A stretch of 64,000 bases of DNA from Gracilibacillus alcaliphilus (lineage in GTDB: Bacteria > Bacillota > Bacilli > Bacillales > Amphibacillaceae): the NCBI RefSeq assembly GCF_016909015.1, contig NZ_JAFBFA010000010.1:69477-133476 (forward strand), written 5' to 3'. A program made the translations under genes and the position numbers. The notes under the pieces were generated by a model. The model was not told the origin of the DNA. It made no database searches and was given only the letters and a program-made list of their open reading frames with translations. Shown piece after piece: positions 52,876 through 61,889 of this stretch; the first letter of the stretch is position 1; the number at the start of each line of letters is the position of its first letter.

Positions 52876-53113
52876 AAAGTGAAACTTCGTTCAGTGGGGG
52901 ACGACGCAGAGGCTGTGCTAGTGCAAATCACTTCGATGGGATGAGTAATCGCAATCCCAGACGTTGCGACACGACGTCGCAAACTTAGTCCGCTTCCTCT
53001 CCCCCCACTGAACGTTAGTTGAACTAATCGGGCCGTTACTGGCTGTTGATCTCCCATTTAGAAATGATGTGTTCCCTTATTTCTTGAAGTGGGAGTGTTA
53101 CAGCCAGTTACAC
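52876..53113. repeat. type C intergenic repeat
   Basis: Two nested inverted repeats. The first is bounded by gttcagtggggg (52889-52900) and ccccccactgaac (53001-53013). The second is ttactggctgt and tctccca (53036-53054), paired with tgggag and acagccagt (53088-53109). Inside the first, ctgtgctagtgca and cgttgcgacacgacgtcgc resemble blocks in A1 and B1. It fills the gap between the ABC-2 permease and the GntR/LacI regulator. Confidence 0.8.
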
Positions 53114-53138
53114 TGCGATAAAGGTTGGTGAGTAGGCA

Positions 53139-54284
53139 TTGTCAAAGCCATTGTATGAAGTATTATATGAGAACATAAAGAATGCTATCAATACCGGTGT
53201 GTATCAGGAAGGCGATCGTGTTCCTTCCGAGAAAGAATTATCGGAACAATATGAGGTGAGTAGAATAACGGCAAAAAAGGCGTTAGAATTATTAGCAAAT
53301 GAAGGGCTGATTATCAGGCAGCCAGGAAGAGGATCGTTTGTTAAATACCATCGTGAAGCGCCAGCTGTCAGCAAGGAAACGTTGTCAAAAAAGGAAAAAC
53401 GTCCACCGCTGCTCGGTTTAGTTATAACTGATTTTGATGACAGCTATGGTACAGGGCTCCTTGCCTCCATTGAGAAATGTACGGCGGAACATTCATGCTT
53501 CTTAGTACTGCGCCGCTCATTTGGGAAGACGGATATAGAGGAAAAGTCGATTCGAGAATTGATTGAACTGGGCGTAGACGGACTCATCGTTTTTCCTGCT
53601 CAGGCGGAATTTTTTAGTGAGGAAATCCTAAAGCTTGTCTTAAAAAAGTTTCCTTTGGTGTTGGTTGATCGTCATTTGAAAGGGATTTCCACAGCGTCAG
53701 TGAGTACGAATAATGTCGAGGCGGCCAGAAAAGGGGCGGCATACTTGCTAGAATTAGGTCATCAGCATATTGGTCTCCTGACTCCGCCGCCCCATGATAC
53801 AACAGCTCTGGAAGACCGAATAGAAGGATTTGTTCAAGCACATGCAGAAAAAGGGGTAGTTGTCGACCGAGATCTCTGGCTAAATAACATAACATCAACA
53901 CTTCCAGATTCTTTTCGACAGCCGAATATTAAGCATGACATTGATAAGATCAAAAGACAACTGACTGATTACCCATCTATAACGGCTTTGTTTGCTGCAG
54001 AGTACTATATTGCCTTAATGGCGGTCGAAGCTGTCAAGGAGTTAGGTATGTCTGTACCGGGAGATATTTCGATAATCTGTTTTGACAGTCCGCCGACACC
54101 AATCGGTGAATTTCAACTCACTTATCTTGCACAAGATCAAAAAAGGATGGGTCAAGAAGTATTTGATATCCTTATGAAGCTACATCATAAGAAGGAACAG
54201 GATACCATACCAAAACGGGTGTTATTAGATGTTGATCTGGTGATTGGCAATTCAACGGCACCGGTTCCAATTAGAGAAACCTAG
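53139..54284 (+). CDS. GntR-HTH / LacI-type sugar-binding regulator (AraR-like architecture)
   Basis: A 381-residue regulator. Residues 1-70 are a GntR winged helix (YQEGDRVPSEKELSEQYEVSRITAKKALELLANEGLI). Residues about 90-375 are a periplasmic-binding-like LacI sensor (PPLLGLVITDFDD; ELGHQHIGLLTPP; VPGDISIICFDS). This layout is that of B. subtilis AraR. It likely represses the downstream ABC/GH76 locus and is released by a sugar. The start is TTG 53139, with a weak ggtgag site. A hairpin terminator follows. Confidence 0.92.
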   Translation: MSKPLYEVLYENIKNAINTGVYQEGDRVPSEKELSEQYEVSRITAKKALELLANEGLIIRQPGRGSFVKYHREAPAVSKETLSKKEKRPPLLGLVITDFDDSYGTGLLASIEKCTAEHSCFLVLRRSFGKTDIEEKSIRELIELGVDGLIVFPAQAEFFSEEILKLVLKKFPLVLVDRHLKGISTASVSTNNVEAARKGAAYLLELGHQHIGLLTPPPHDTTALEDRIEGFVQAHAEKGVVVDRDLWLNNITSTLPDSFRQPNIKHDIDKIKRQLTDYPSITALFAAEYYIALMAVEAVKELGMSVPGDISIICFDSPPTPIGEFQLTYLAQDQKRMGQEVFDILMKLHHKKEQDTIPKRVLLDVDLVIGNSTAPVPIRET

Positions 54285-54293
54285 TATATAAGG

Positions 54294-54331
54294 TACGCTT
54301 CCCATCATGAGGGAGGCGTATTTATTTTGCC
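54294..54331 (+). terminator. terminator after the GntR/LacI regulator
   Basis: tacgcttccc and gggaggcgta (54294-54303, 54311-54320) form a 10-bp stem with one G-U pair, then tttatttt. Confidence 0.82.
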
Positions 54332-54411
54332 TTTATCCGCATCCTCCAAGTAACTAAATGTAAGAAAAAGTGAATATAAATGATATGTCGAAATGTGATA
54401 TTATTTTTATA

Positions 54412-54458
54412 TTGACATATTATTTGTATATCATATATACTATTTGAAAGCGTTTTAA
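54412..54458 (+). promoter_or_regulatory. promoter, palindromic operator and cre box of the ABC/GH76 operon
   Basis: TTGACA (54412-54417), 18-bp spacer, TATACT (54436-54441). The palindrome gtatatcatatatac (54426-54440) lies over the spacer and -10, a typical place for a repressor such as the adjacent GntR/LacI protein. tgaaagcgttttaa (54445-54458) is a good CcpA cre site at the start point. Confidence 0.75.
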
Positions 54459-54585
54459 TTGAGGTAAAAAATATAAGCAACAATGAAGCATGGTCAAAAG
54501 CATCATCAATAGAGCGTGTAACCCAACAGCTAGCAAATTATACTAAATCAGCTGCCATGTTCAGTGAATTTATAATAACCACTCC

Positions 54586-54599
54586 CGAAAACGCTTTAA
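54586..54599. promoter_or_regulatory. second cre-like box
   Basis: cgaaaacgctttaa matches the cre consensus except at its two ends and lies 29 bp before the binding-protein start. Two cre boxes 128 bp apart would allow strong catabolite repression, including roadblock. Confidence 0.6.
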
Positions 54600-54627
54600 A
54601 TAATGATAAAAAAAAGAGGTGACTAAA

Positions 54628-55914
54628 ATGAAAAAGGTGCATTTTAATTGGATGGTATTGTTGGGATTAATTTTAGTTGTAGTATTGGCTGGTTGTGGAG
54701 GTGACGAAGAGGCGAGTGGCAGCAGTGAATCCAGCGATGGGAAAATTAAGCTGACATTTTGGGGAGATTGGACAGGAGAAGGTGAATCACAGTTCAATCA
54801 TATGGTGGAAAAATTTAATGAATCACAGGATCGCATCGAAGTAGAGTATGTCATTCAAGAAGACTTAATTACAAAATTTATGACAGGTATTACATCTGGT
54901 CAAGTGCCTGATGTCCTACTTTGGGACCGCTGGAGAACCTCGCTTTATGCACCAAAAGGTGTGCTGCACCCGCTTGATGAATTCATGGAAGCAGATGGTA
55001 TCCCTGAGGCAGATTTCTACGAAGAAGCCTTAAAAGAATTAACCTATAACGACGATTTATATGGTCTGCCATTAACTGTGGATACACGAGCATTATTCTA
55101 TAATAAAGATCATTTTGAAGAGGCAGGACTTGAACCGCCTGCCACATGGGAAGAACTTCGTGAAGCAGCTCAACAGCTTACCATCAAAAATGGAAATAAT
55201 TTTGAACGAGTTGGTTTTTCTTTAAATGATTTAGGATTATTTAATATGTGGATTCAACAAGCAGGAGGTCAAATGCTGACAGATGATTTATCCGCAACGG
55301 CTTACAATAGTGAAGCAGGAGTAGCTGTGCTTGATTTTTGGGGACAGCTACTATTTGAGGATGAGGTGTACAAGCCAGGGTTTGACAAAGGTTTAGAAGG
55401 AGCACAACACCCATTTGTGACAGGGAAGTCATCGATGCATTATACAGGTCCTTGGGATCTGCAAACCTATGAGCAGTATAGTGATCAGTTAAATTATGGT
55501 ATTGTACCGCCGCCAACAGGCCCAAATGGTGATCAAGGTGCGGTGATGGGCGGCTTTGGTTTAGCTGTTCCAGAAGCCTCAGAAAAGAAAGAGGCAGCTT
55601 GGGAATTTATTAAATGGTGGTTAGCAGAGCCAGAGAATGCGCTGGAATGGGGGAAAACAAGTTTAAATATGCCTGGTAACAAAGTGGCATTAGAGGATCC
55701 TTTCTTCCAAGAGGATCCATTCTGGAAACCATTTATTGATACACTGGAATTTGCCAAAATCCGTCCTCGTCATCCAGCATACTCTGTTGCTGAGGTAGAT
55801 GCCCTGATTCCGAATTTGGAACAGTTTGTCTTACAAGAGCAATCCGCTGAAGAAACATTAGAAAAAGCCCAACAAGAGGGAGATAGGATGCTAGAGGAAA
55901 ATGAGGTGGAATAA
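54628..55914 (+). CDS. sugar ABC transporter substrate-binding lipoprotein (family 1)
   Basis: A 428-residue binding protein. The signal peptide ends in lipobox LAGC with Cys23, then a Ser/Gly/Glu-rich linker. The mature fold begins KIKLTFWGDWTGEGESQFNHMVEKFNES. Near residue 280 VTGKSSMHYTGPWDLQTYEQ and later PEASEKKEAAWEFIKWW fit family 1. ATG 54628 has aaagaggtg at good spacing. It overlaps the permease start by 14 bases. Ligand unknown; the locus suggests a mannooligosaccharide or similar. Confidence 0.92.
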   Translation: MKKVHFNWMVLLGLILVVVLAGCGGDEEASGSSESSDGKIKLTFWGDWTGEGESQFNHMVEKFNESQDRIEVEYVIQEDLITKFMTGITSGQVPDVLLWDRWRTSLYAPKGVLHPLDEFMEADGIPEADFYEEALKELTYNDDLYGLPLTVDTRALFYNKDHFEEAGLEPPATWEELREAAQQLTIKNGNNFERVGFSLNDLGLFNMWIQQAGGQMLTDDLSATAYNSEAGVAVLDFWGQLLFEDEVYKPGFDKGLEGAQHPFVTGKSSMHYTGPWDLQTYEQYSDQLNYGIVPPPTGPNGDQGAVMGGFGLAVPEASEKKEAAWEFIKWWLAEPENALEWGKTSLNMPGNKVALEDPFFQEDPFWKPFIDTLEFAKIRPRHPAYSVAEVDALIPNLEQFVLQEQSAEETLEKAQQEGDRMLEENEVE

Positions 55915-56836
55915 ATTAAACAGAGCGCAAGAAGGTGTAATCTCTCTTAACTCTGTCACTAAAAAGAGTTCCTTTAACCGCTATCAATCACGAGCCGCAT
56001 ATTTTTTAATTGCACCTACACTGATTTTATTTGTCATATTTATGGTGATTCCAATTGGGATGGCAATATTCCTCAGTTTCACAAATTATGACATCATCAG
56101 TTCAATGGAATGGGTTGGTCTAGATAACTTTAAACGATTAATCGATGATGCAATTCTTTGGAAGACCTTTCGCAATGTTGGTTTATTAACACTGTTCTAT
56201 GTACCGTTAATGGTGATTATTTCGCTGCTTTTGGCTGTCTTGGTAACTCAGCCATTTCGTGGTGTTACGATGTTCCGGCTTGCCTTTTACATGCCGACTG
56301 TCACATCTGCGGTAGCTGCCTCTATTGTATGGCTGTGGATGTTGAACTCAGAATATGGGTTAATAAACCAAATGTTAAGTTATATAGGCATTGCTGGTCC
56401 TGCCTGGCTGTCAGAATCTGCTCCAGCGATGACTTCTGTTATTGCGGTGACACTATGGCTTGGAGTTGGCGGTAATATGATTATTTATATGGCTGGAATA
56501 AAAGGGATTCCCGCACAACTGTACGAAGCAGCGAAAATTGATGGTGCCTCGGCATTTAAACAGCTTATTCATATAACTTTTCCAATGCTTCGTCCAACAA
56601 CATTATTAATCAGCACGATGACACTTATCGGTGCTCTGCAAATTTTTGATCAGGCTTACGTGCTGACACAGGGCGGGCCGGCGAATTCAACTAAAACCAT
56701 TGTATATCACATTTATACTACAGGGTTTGAACAATTGCAGATGGGGTATGCTTCATCACAGGCATTAGTACTAACCATAGCCATTTTAATCTTTACGGTG
56801 ATTAACTTTAAAATCAATCAAAATAAGGCAGGATAG
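55901..56836 (+). CDS. sugar ABC transporter permease, MalF/UgpA-like
   Basis: A 311-residue six-helix permease with a basic N-terminal extension (about 35 residues). The EAA loop is QLYEAAKIDGASAFKQLIHITFPMLRPT near residue 205. ATG 55901 lies inside the last codons of the binding-protein gene in another frame and is preceded by agagga; no better start is found downstream. Confidence 0.92.
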   Translation: MRWNKLNRAQEGVISLNSVTKKSSFNRYQSRAAYFLIAPTLILFVIFMVIPIGMAIFLSFTNYDIISSMEWVGLDNFKRLIDDAILWKTFRNVGLLTLFYVPLMVIISLLLAVLVTQPFRGVTMFRLAFYMPTVTSAVAASIVWLWMLNSEYGLINQMLSYIGIAGPAWLSESAPAMTSVIAVTLWLGVGGNMIIYMAGIKGIPAQLYEAAKIDGASAFKQLIHITFPMLRPTTLLISTMTLIGALQIFDQAYVLTQGGPANSTKTIVYHIYTTGFEQLQMGYASSQALVLTIAILIFTVINFKINQNKAG

Positions 56837-56845
56837 GAGGATGAA

Positions 56846-57721
56846 GTGGAGATGAAGAAAAGCGAAAATATAAAAAAACTGATTTTTTATATCGTAGGTT
56901 CCGCGATTGCTGTGGTTATGGTAATGCCGTTTATCTGGAGTTTACTGACCTCGATTAAGCCTGACACAGAGATTTTTCAAATTCCTTTACAATGGTTTCC
57001 TTCTACCATTACCTTTGAGCATTATATCGAGGCATTTGCTTCTGTGCCATTTGGACGATATTTATTTAACTCTGCTTATTTGGCAGTAATGGGTGTATTC
57101 TTTAATTTGTTATTCGGCTCGATGAGTGGTTACGCATTTGCCAAACTAAAATTCAAAGGAAGAAAAGTAATTTTTGGTATACTACTTGCCGCTATGATGA
57201 TTCCTGGGGTGGTTGTCATGATTCCACAGTATATTGTCTTAAACAATATGCCTTTATTAGGGGGAAATGATATCCTTGGGCAAGGCGGTCATGGGCTGTT
57301 AAACAACTTCTGGGCGGTGATTCTCCCAGGCGCAGCCGGCTCATTCGCTGTCTTCTTTATGCGTCAGTTTTTCTTAACATTGCCGGATGAATATATGGAA
57401 TCAGCACGGATTGACGGCTGCAGTGAATTTCGCATTTTTTGGAATTTGTATTTGCCGCTTACCAAACCTGCCTTGGCAACACTCGGTATTTTCACATTTC
57501 AAGCAGGCTGGAACAGCTTTTTGTGGCCGTTAATTGTCTTAAATGACCGCTCTTTATATACGGTCCAGATTGGACTGCAGGCCTTTACATTTGATAAACA
57601 GACGGCATACGGACCAATGATGGCAGCAACCATCGTGATTATATTGCCAATTATTGCTATATTTATGTATTTGCAAAAATATTTTGTAGAGGGCGTAAAT
57701 TTCTCAGGAATCAAAAGCTAA
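56846..57721 (+). CDS. sugar ABC transporter permease, MalG/UgpE-like
   Basis: A 291-residue permease with six helices and EAA loop YMESARIDGCSEFRIFWNLYLPLTKPALA near residue 185, ending VEGVNFSGIKS. The start is GTG 56846, or ATG 56852; both follow taggagg. No ATPase gene lies in the operon. Confidence 0.92.
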   Translation: MEMKKSENIKKLIFYIVGSAIAVVMVMPFIWSLLTSIKPDTEIFQIPLQWFPSTITFEHYIEAFASVPFGRYLFNSAYLAVMGVFFNLLFGSMSGYAFAKLKFKGRKVIFGILLAAMMIPGVVVMIPQYIVLNNMPLLGGNDILGQGGHGLLNNFWAVILPGAAGSFAVFFMRQFFLTLPDEYMESARIDGCSEFRIFWNLYLPLTKPALATLGIFTFQAGWNSFLWPLIVLNDRSLYTVQIGLQAFTFDKQTAYGPMMAATIVIILPIIAIFMYLQKYFVEGVNFSGIKS

Positions 57722-57743
57722 AAATACAGAGGGGGGGAATAAG

Positions 57744-58376
57744 GTGGTTAAATGGATGGAATGGGTGGCAAGGGCAGCTGGATTGAATCTATTATGGATT
57801 TTGTTTGTGTTATGCGGCTTTGGTTTCTTTGGTGTTTTTCCGGCAACGGTGGCTTTATTGATGGTAACGAGAGACATCAGGATTGGTCATAATAAAGGGA
57901 TATGTACGTCTTTTTTAGCCTATTATGTAGAAAACTTCGTGAAAGCAAATGTTTATGGCTATGTTATGTTTGTCGTCAATGTGGCCTTGATTTTACTTGC
58001 GATGCAGTCCATGTCTCAATTTTCATTATGGCTTACTGTACCTATCCTTGTAGTGACGATATTGATATTTAATTTATCTCTATATCTTTTACCAGTATTT
58101 ACGTACTTTAAAGCCACGTTCTTCAATCATCTAAAACTGGCCGCTATCATTTCCTTAAGTCATCCGATGGTATCATTTGTATTGTTTTCACTAGTTGCAC
58201 TTTTATTCGGGCTTATCTTTTATTCACAAGTACTGATTTTGTTTCCTGTTCTATTTTTTTTCTTTATGATCAGTGTGTCTGGGTATTTTGCGATGGTGAT
58301 TTTGCTGCCCATTTTTCATAAGTTTAAACATGCTGAAGAAAATTTAGCAAGTTCCAGCCAAGTATCAAAAGTTTAA
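57744..58376 (+). CDS. YesL/DUF624 family membrane protein
   Basis: A 210-residue protein with about five helices and the DUF624 start NLLWILFVLCGFGFFGVFPATVALLMVTRD. The family is common in sugar-uptake operons (yesL of the rhamnogalacturonan locus), but its task is not known. The start is GTG with an agaggggggg site, 22 bp after the permease. Confidence 0.85.
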   Translation: MVKWMEWVARAAGLNLLWILFVLCGFGFFGVFPATVALLMVTRDIRIGHNKGICTSFLAYYVENFVKANVYGYVMFVVNVALILLAMQSMSQFSLWLTVPILVVTILIFNLSLYLLPVFTYFKATFFNHLKLAAIISLSHPMVSFVLFSLVALLFGLIFYSQVLILFPVLFFFFMISVSGYFAMVILLPIFHKFKHAEENLASSSQVSKV

Positions 58377-58387
58377 GCATATATTAC

Positions 58388-58619
58388 TTATAAAGGTCGT
58401 TCAAAAAGTCCAATAAAAATGACGTATCGAATATCGGAGTTGGCGATAGAGGAACTTCTGCTAAGATCACCCACATCGTGTGGGTAACGTAGAAGTCAAC
58501 ACTTCCTGTGCAAGTCCGCTGCTCAAAGCTGCGCCGCCTTGAACTTTCGACGCACACGATGTTGCGAACTTAACCGATGAGGCTCCTTTTTATCAAACTT
58601 TTTGAACACGCACTTATAA
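58388..58619. repeat. type B intergenic repeat, copy B2 (short form) with terminal inverted repeats
   Basis: A 232-base element with imperfect terminal inverted repeats of about 22 bases: ttataaaggtcgttcaaaaa at the left and the complement of ctttttgaacacgcacttat at the right. The interior matches B1 closely but lacks the extra blocks of B1. It lies between the YesL gene and the oxidoreductase; the next gene's ribosome site starts right after it. Confidence 0.88.
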
Positions 58620-58635
58620 AAAAGGAGTGAGACAG

Positions 58636-59604
58636 TTGAAAAATATTCGAATTGGATTTATTGGAACTGGGGGAATGGCACAGGTTCATGTCAGTCAGTT
58701 ATTAGAGTTAAACAATGTTGAAATTGCGGCCATTACCGATGTAAATGCAGATGCACGGGAGCGATTTATTACGAAGGCAAGGGCGGAAAATGTACAACAA
58801 TTCTCGGATTACCGCGATATGCTGGAACAGGCCGAATTAGATGGGGTGATTATCTGTTCTCCGCATACACTGCATTTTGAGCAAGCAACTGCCGTGTTAG
58901 AACAAGGTCTGCACGTGTTAATTGAAAAGCCGATGACATGTTCCTCACATGAAGCTGAACAATTAATAGAGACAGCAAAACAAACTGGAAACATCATGCA
59001 AGTGTCCTATCAACGTCATTTTCAGCCGGAGTTTATTTATATTCATGATGCAATAGCCGCTGGAAAAATTGGCAAAGTAACATCGATTACCGCATCGTTA
59101 TATCAGCAATGGTGGCGTGGAGCTGATGATAAGTATTCGTGGCGCAAAGATCCAAAACTATCTGGAGGAGGTTTTTTAATGGATTCTGGCAGTCATGTGA
59201 TTGATGCCCTATTATGGACGACGGGCTTAACGCCAATTGATGTGCGCGCGCAGCTTTCTCAACAAGGGGCACCAGTTGAAATTGATACATTTACGTCGAT
59301 TCGGTTTAAAGAAGGAGCGATTGCCGGCTTGAATCTTGTTGGTTATGCACCTGCTTGGCATGAGACGTATGTGTTCTGCGGTGAAAAGGGTGCTATTTTT
59401 TATGACAATAATAAAATCAGTCTGCATCTTTCAGGCGAAGAACCAATTGTACCTGAGCTGCCACAGTCTACAACTAATCCTGATAAAAATTTTATCGATG
59501 CCATTCGTGGGGAAGATGAAATTCGAGTACCAGGTGAATTTGCGTTAAAGGTTGTGAAACTTTCGGAAATGGTGTATCAATCAGTAGGTTATAAGCCTGT
59601 CTGA
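58636..59604 (+). CDS. Gfo/Idh/MocA family oxidoreductase
   Basis: A 322-residue NAD(P)-dependent sugar dehydrogenase-like enzyme. The Rossmann motif is IGFIGTGGMAQVHV at the start, the conserved EKP is in VLIEKPMTCSSHEA near residue 92, and the substrate-domain motif GGGFLMDSGSHVIDALLW, with the active-site Asp and His, is near 180. TTG 58636 is preferred, since aaaggag lies eight bases upstream; the GTG 58627 overlaps that site. Substrate unknown. Confidence 0.9.
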   Translation: MKNIRIGFIGTGGMAQVHVSQLLELNNVEIAAITDVNADARERFITKARAENVQQFSDYRDMLEQAELDGVIICSPHTLHFEQATAVLEQGLHVLIEKPMTCSSHEAEQLIETAKQTGNIMQVSYQRHFQPEFIYIHDAIAAGKIGKVTSITASLYQQWWRGADDKYSWRKDPKLSGGGFLMDSGSHVIDALLWTTGLTPIDVRAQLSQQGAPVEIDTFTSIRFKEGAIAGLNLVGYAPAWHETYVFCGEKGAIFYDNNKISLHLSGEEPIVPELPQSTTNPDKNFIDAIRGEDEIRVPGEFALKVVKLSEMVYQSVGYKPV

Positions 59605-59631
59605 AAATAAGTGAGAGGGGAGATAAATGAA

Positions 59632-60501
59632 ATGAATACAAAAATCGGTATGCGAATCCCACCAAAAATTGCTGCATTAGGGATAGAAGATGTGGCAAGC
59701 TGGGCAGCAGGAAATGGCCTAAATGTAATAGATGTTCCCCGCCTAACGTCTGAAACAAAAAAGGCTTGTGAGAAGAATGATCTTGAAGTGGGAACGGTTG
59801 ATATTACAGATGTTGCACCATTATTCAGTGTGGATGAACAACGTCGCACAAAAGCGGTAGACAGCGTAAAAAAACAAATGACAGACATTGCCTCATTAGG
59901 AGGACGGTTGCTATTTATGTGTTTGGTTCCTGAAGATCACACTCTGCCCCGCAAGGAAAGTTTTGCGATTTGGAAAGAAACATTCCCGGAAGTTGTGAAA
60001 CATGCGGAACAAAAAGGATTGTATATTGCGATTGAAGGATGGCCAGGACCAACACCGCATTATCCAACACTGGGCTGTACACCTGAAACATGGCGAGCTA
60101 TGTTTGAGGCGATACCTTCCCAGCATTTCGGAATGACCTATGACCCATCACACCTTGTTCGGTTAGGCATTGACTATATCCGTGTCCTACATGAATTTGG
60201 TGATCGAATCAACCATTGTCACGGGAAGGATACAGAGATATTAACTGATGAACAGTATGAGTATGGTTTACTGCCACCAACTTTTTCCGAGAAATACCTA
60301 TTTTCAGAAGGAGCATGGCGTTATACCATACCAGGCAATGGCGAAGTCGATTGGGGAAAAGTAGCTGTCCGTCTCGAACAATTAGGGTATACAGGCTCGG
60401 TCAGTATTGAGCTGGAAGATCACCGCTATTGGGGCTCCTTGGAAGCAGAACAGCAAGGAATAGTCAAAGCAACAGGGCATTTAAAGCGATTCTTTCAATA
60501 A
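59632..60501 (+). CDS. sugar phosphate isomerase/epimerase-like TIM barrel (AP endonuclease 2 superfamily)
   Basis: A 289-residue xylose isomerase-like TIM barrel. Metal-ligand positions are visible as IAIEGWPGP (Glu near 131), MTYDPSHLVRLG (Asp and His), NHCHGKDTE (His) and SIELEDHRYWG (Glu near 264). ATG 59632 (MNTKIGMRIPPK) follows agagggga; the longer frame from GTG 59611 is less likely. Paired with the Gfo/Idh/MocA gene 27 bp upstream, as in many inositol and keto-sugar pathways. Confidence 0.87.
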   Translation: MNTKIGMRIPPKIAALGIEDVASWAAGNGLNVIDVPRLTSETKKACEKNDLEVGTVDITDVAPLFSVDEQRRTKAVDSVKKQMTDIASLGGRLLFMCLVPEDHTLPRKESFAIWKETFPEVVKHAEQKGLYIAIEGWPGPTPHYPTLGCTPETWRAMFEAIPSQHFGMTYDPSHLVRLGIDYIRVLHEFGDRINHCHGKDTEILTDEQYEYGLLPPTFSEKYLFSEGAWRYTIPGNGEVDWGKVAVRLEQLGYTGSVSIELEDHRYWGSLEAEQQGIVKATGHLKRFFQ

Positions 60502-60592
60502 AGTGGGAAGGCCAAGCATGTATGCATATGAGATAGAAGTTTTTAATCAATCAAGTTATAGAAAAATGTAACATACTTATAGGGAGGCTGTT

Positions 60593-61660
60593 ATGAATAG
60601 AACAAAGAAATGGTCAAGCCGTGCACAAGAGGCGTTTGACAGTTTAAAGCGCAACTACTGGAATGATCAATTAAAAATGTTTAATAATCATTACCCCAAT
60701 CCAGATAACTACAGTAACTTGACATTTCACTATTGGTGGTATGCGCATGCAATTGACAGTTTAATAGATGCGTATCATCGTAGCAAAGATGAAACCATTA
60801 CTGTCTTTATTGAAAAGGAGTACCGTGGACTTATTTTCCGCAATGGCGGACAGCCGCGGAATCTGTTATATGATGATATGGAATGGCTTGCCCTTGCTTT
60901 ACTTCGGGCATATCAAATAACGAAAGACAATACTTACTTAACCGATGTGCGCTGCTTATGGGAAGATATTAAGACAGGTTGGAATGATCATATGGATGGC
61001 GGGATTGCATGGCATAAAAACCAACTTGACTACAAAAATACACCAGCTAATGGACCAGCGATTATCTTGGCAGCTCGATTGTATCAATGCTTCGGTGACA
61101 AAGCAGATTTGGAATGGGCAAAAAAAATCTTTGTCTGGCTGGATGAGTACCTTATAGATGCAGCGACAGGTTTCGTAATGGACGGTATCAACCGCCTTGG
61201 TGATGGCCAAATTGACGCTGACTGGGAATTTACATATTGCCAGGGAGTGTATGTCGGAGGTGCAGTGGAGCTTTATCGAATAACCAATAAGGATATATAT
61301 TTAGAAAAAGCACTTCAGACGGCACATACGGCCATTGATAAGCTTCATGATCAAGAACATGATGTGCTCCAAAGTGAAGGAAATGGTGATGGCGGCTTGT
61401 TTAAAGGTATTATGGTTCGTTATTTTACCGAATTAATTACTGCTGCACCGAGCAGGACGGCTGTCATTCGTGACTATCTGGAGAAGAATGCTGAGACCAT
61501 CTGGCAGCATGGTACAGACAAAGAAAAGATAATATTTCATCATCTTTGGAGTGAACGGCCTGACTTAGAAGCAGGTGTGGATCTAAGTATTCAATTAAGT
61601 GGTGTCATCTTGCTGGAATGCTTGGCAATGCTAGAACAGGAAGGAATAGTTACCAGCTAA
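60593..61660 (+). CDS. glycoside hydrolase family 76 (alpha-1,6-mannanase-like)
   Basis: A 355-residue (alpha/alpha)6-barrel enzyme. The catalytic Asp pair of GH76 is visible as Asp94-Asp95 in LLYDDMEWLALALLRAY. The N-terminus WSSRAQEAFDSLKRNYWND and YQGVY-like segment CQGVYVGGAVELYRITN near 220 also fit. GH76 enzymes hydrolyse alpha-1,6-mannan. There is no signal peptide, unlike the secreted Bacillus enzymes, so it should act on short oligosaccharides taken up by the transporter. The start has a agggaggctg site; 91 bp separate it from the isomerase gene. Confidence 0.85.
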   Translation: MNRTKKWSSRAQEAFDSLKRNYWNDQLKMFNNHYPNPDNYSNLTFHYWWYAHAIDSLIDAYHRSKDETITVFIEKEYRGLIFRNGGQPRNLLYDDMEWLALALLRAYQITKDNTYLTDVRCLWEDIKTGWNDHMDGGIAWHKNQLDYKNTPANGPAIILAARLYQCFGDKADLEWAKKIFVWLDEYLIDAATGFVMDGINRLGDGQIDADWEFTYCQGVYVGGAVELYRITNKDIYLEKALQTAHTAIDKLHDQEHDVLQSEGNGDGGLFKGIMVRYFTELITAAPSRTAVIRDYLEKNAETIWQHGTDKEKIIFHHLWSERPDLEAGVDLSIQLSGVILLECLAMLEQEGIVTS

Positions 61661-61685
61661 AATCTAAGTCAATCTACCATAGACA

Positions 61686-61715
61686 ACAGTAGACAGCCAC
61701 TGTTGTTTAAGACCA
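61686..61715 (+). terminator. possible terminator after GH76
   Basis: caacagt and actgttg around an 8-base loop, then tttaag. Short stem and a weak T-run. The rest of the gap to gerE (to 61951) shows no gene. Confidence 0.5.
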
Positions 61716-61880
61716 GCAGAACGCTGAATAAAAAAAGTGATTTCCTGGATCATTGCCTAATGGAACTGGTAGTAATCGATACGGTTTTTCTTTTGAATGC
61801 CGCTCTTACACAGAGAATATCTTATCTTTTATTTTTTTCACATATTTAGACGTTTGTAGAGCACCCTTTTGCTTTGGCGT

Positions 61881-61889
61881 CATATGATA
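61881..61889 (+). promoter_or_regulatory. sigma-K-like -10 box of gerE
   Basis: catatgata fits the sigma-K -10 pattern CATANNNTA, with an ACC at about the -35 position (61863). gerE is a sigma-K gene in B. subtilis. Confidence 0.5.
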
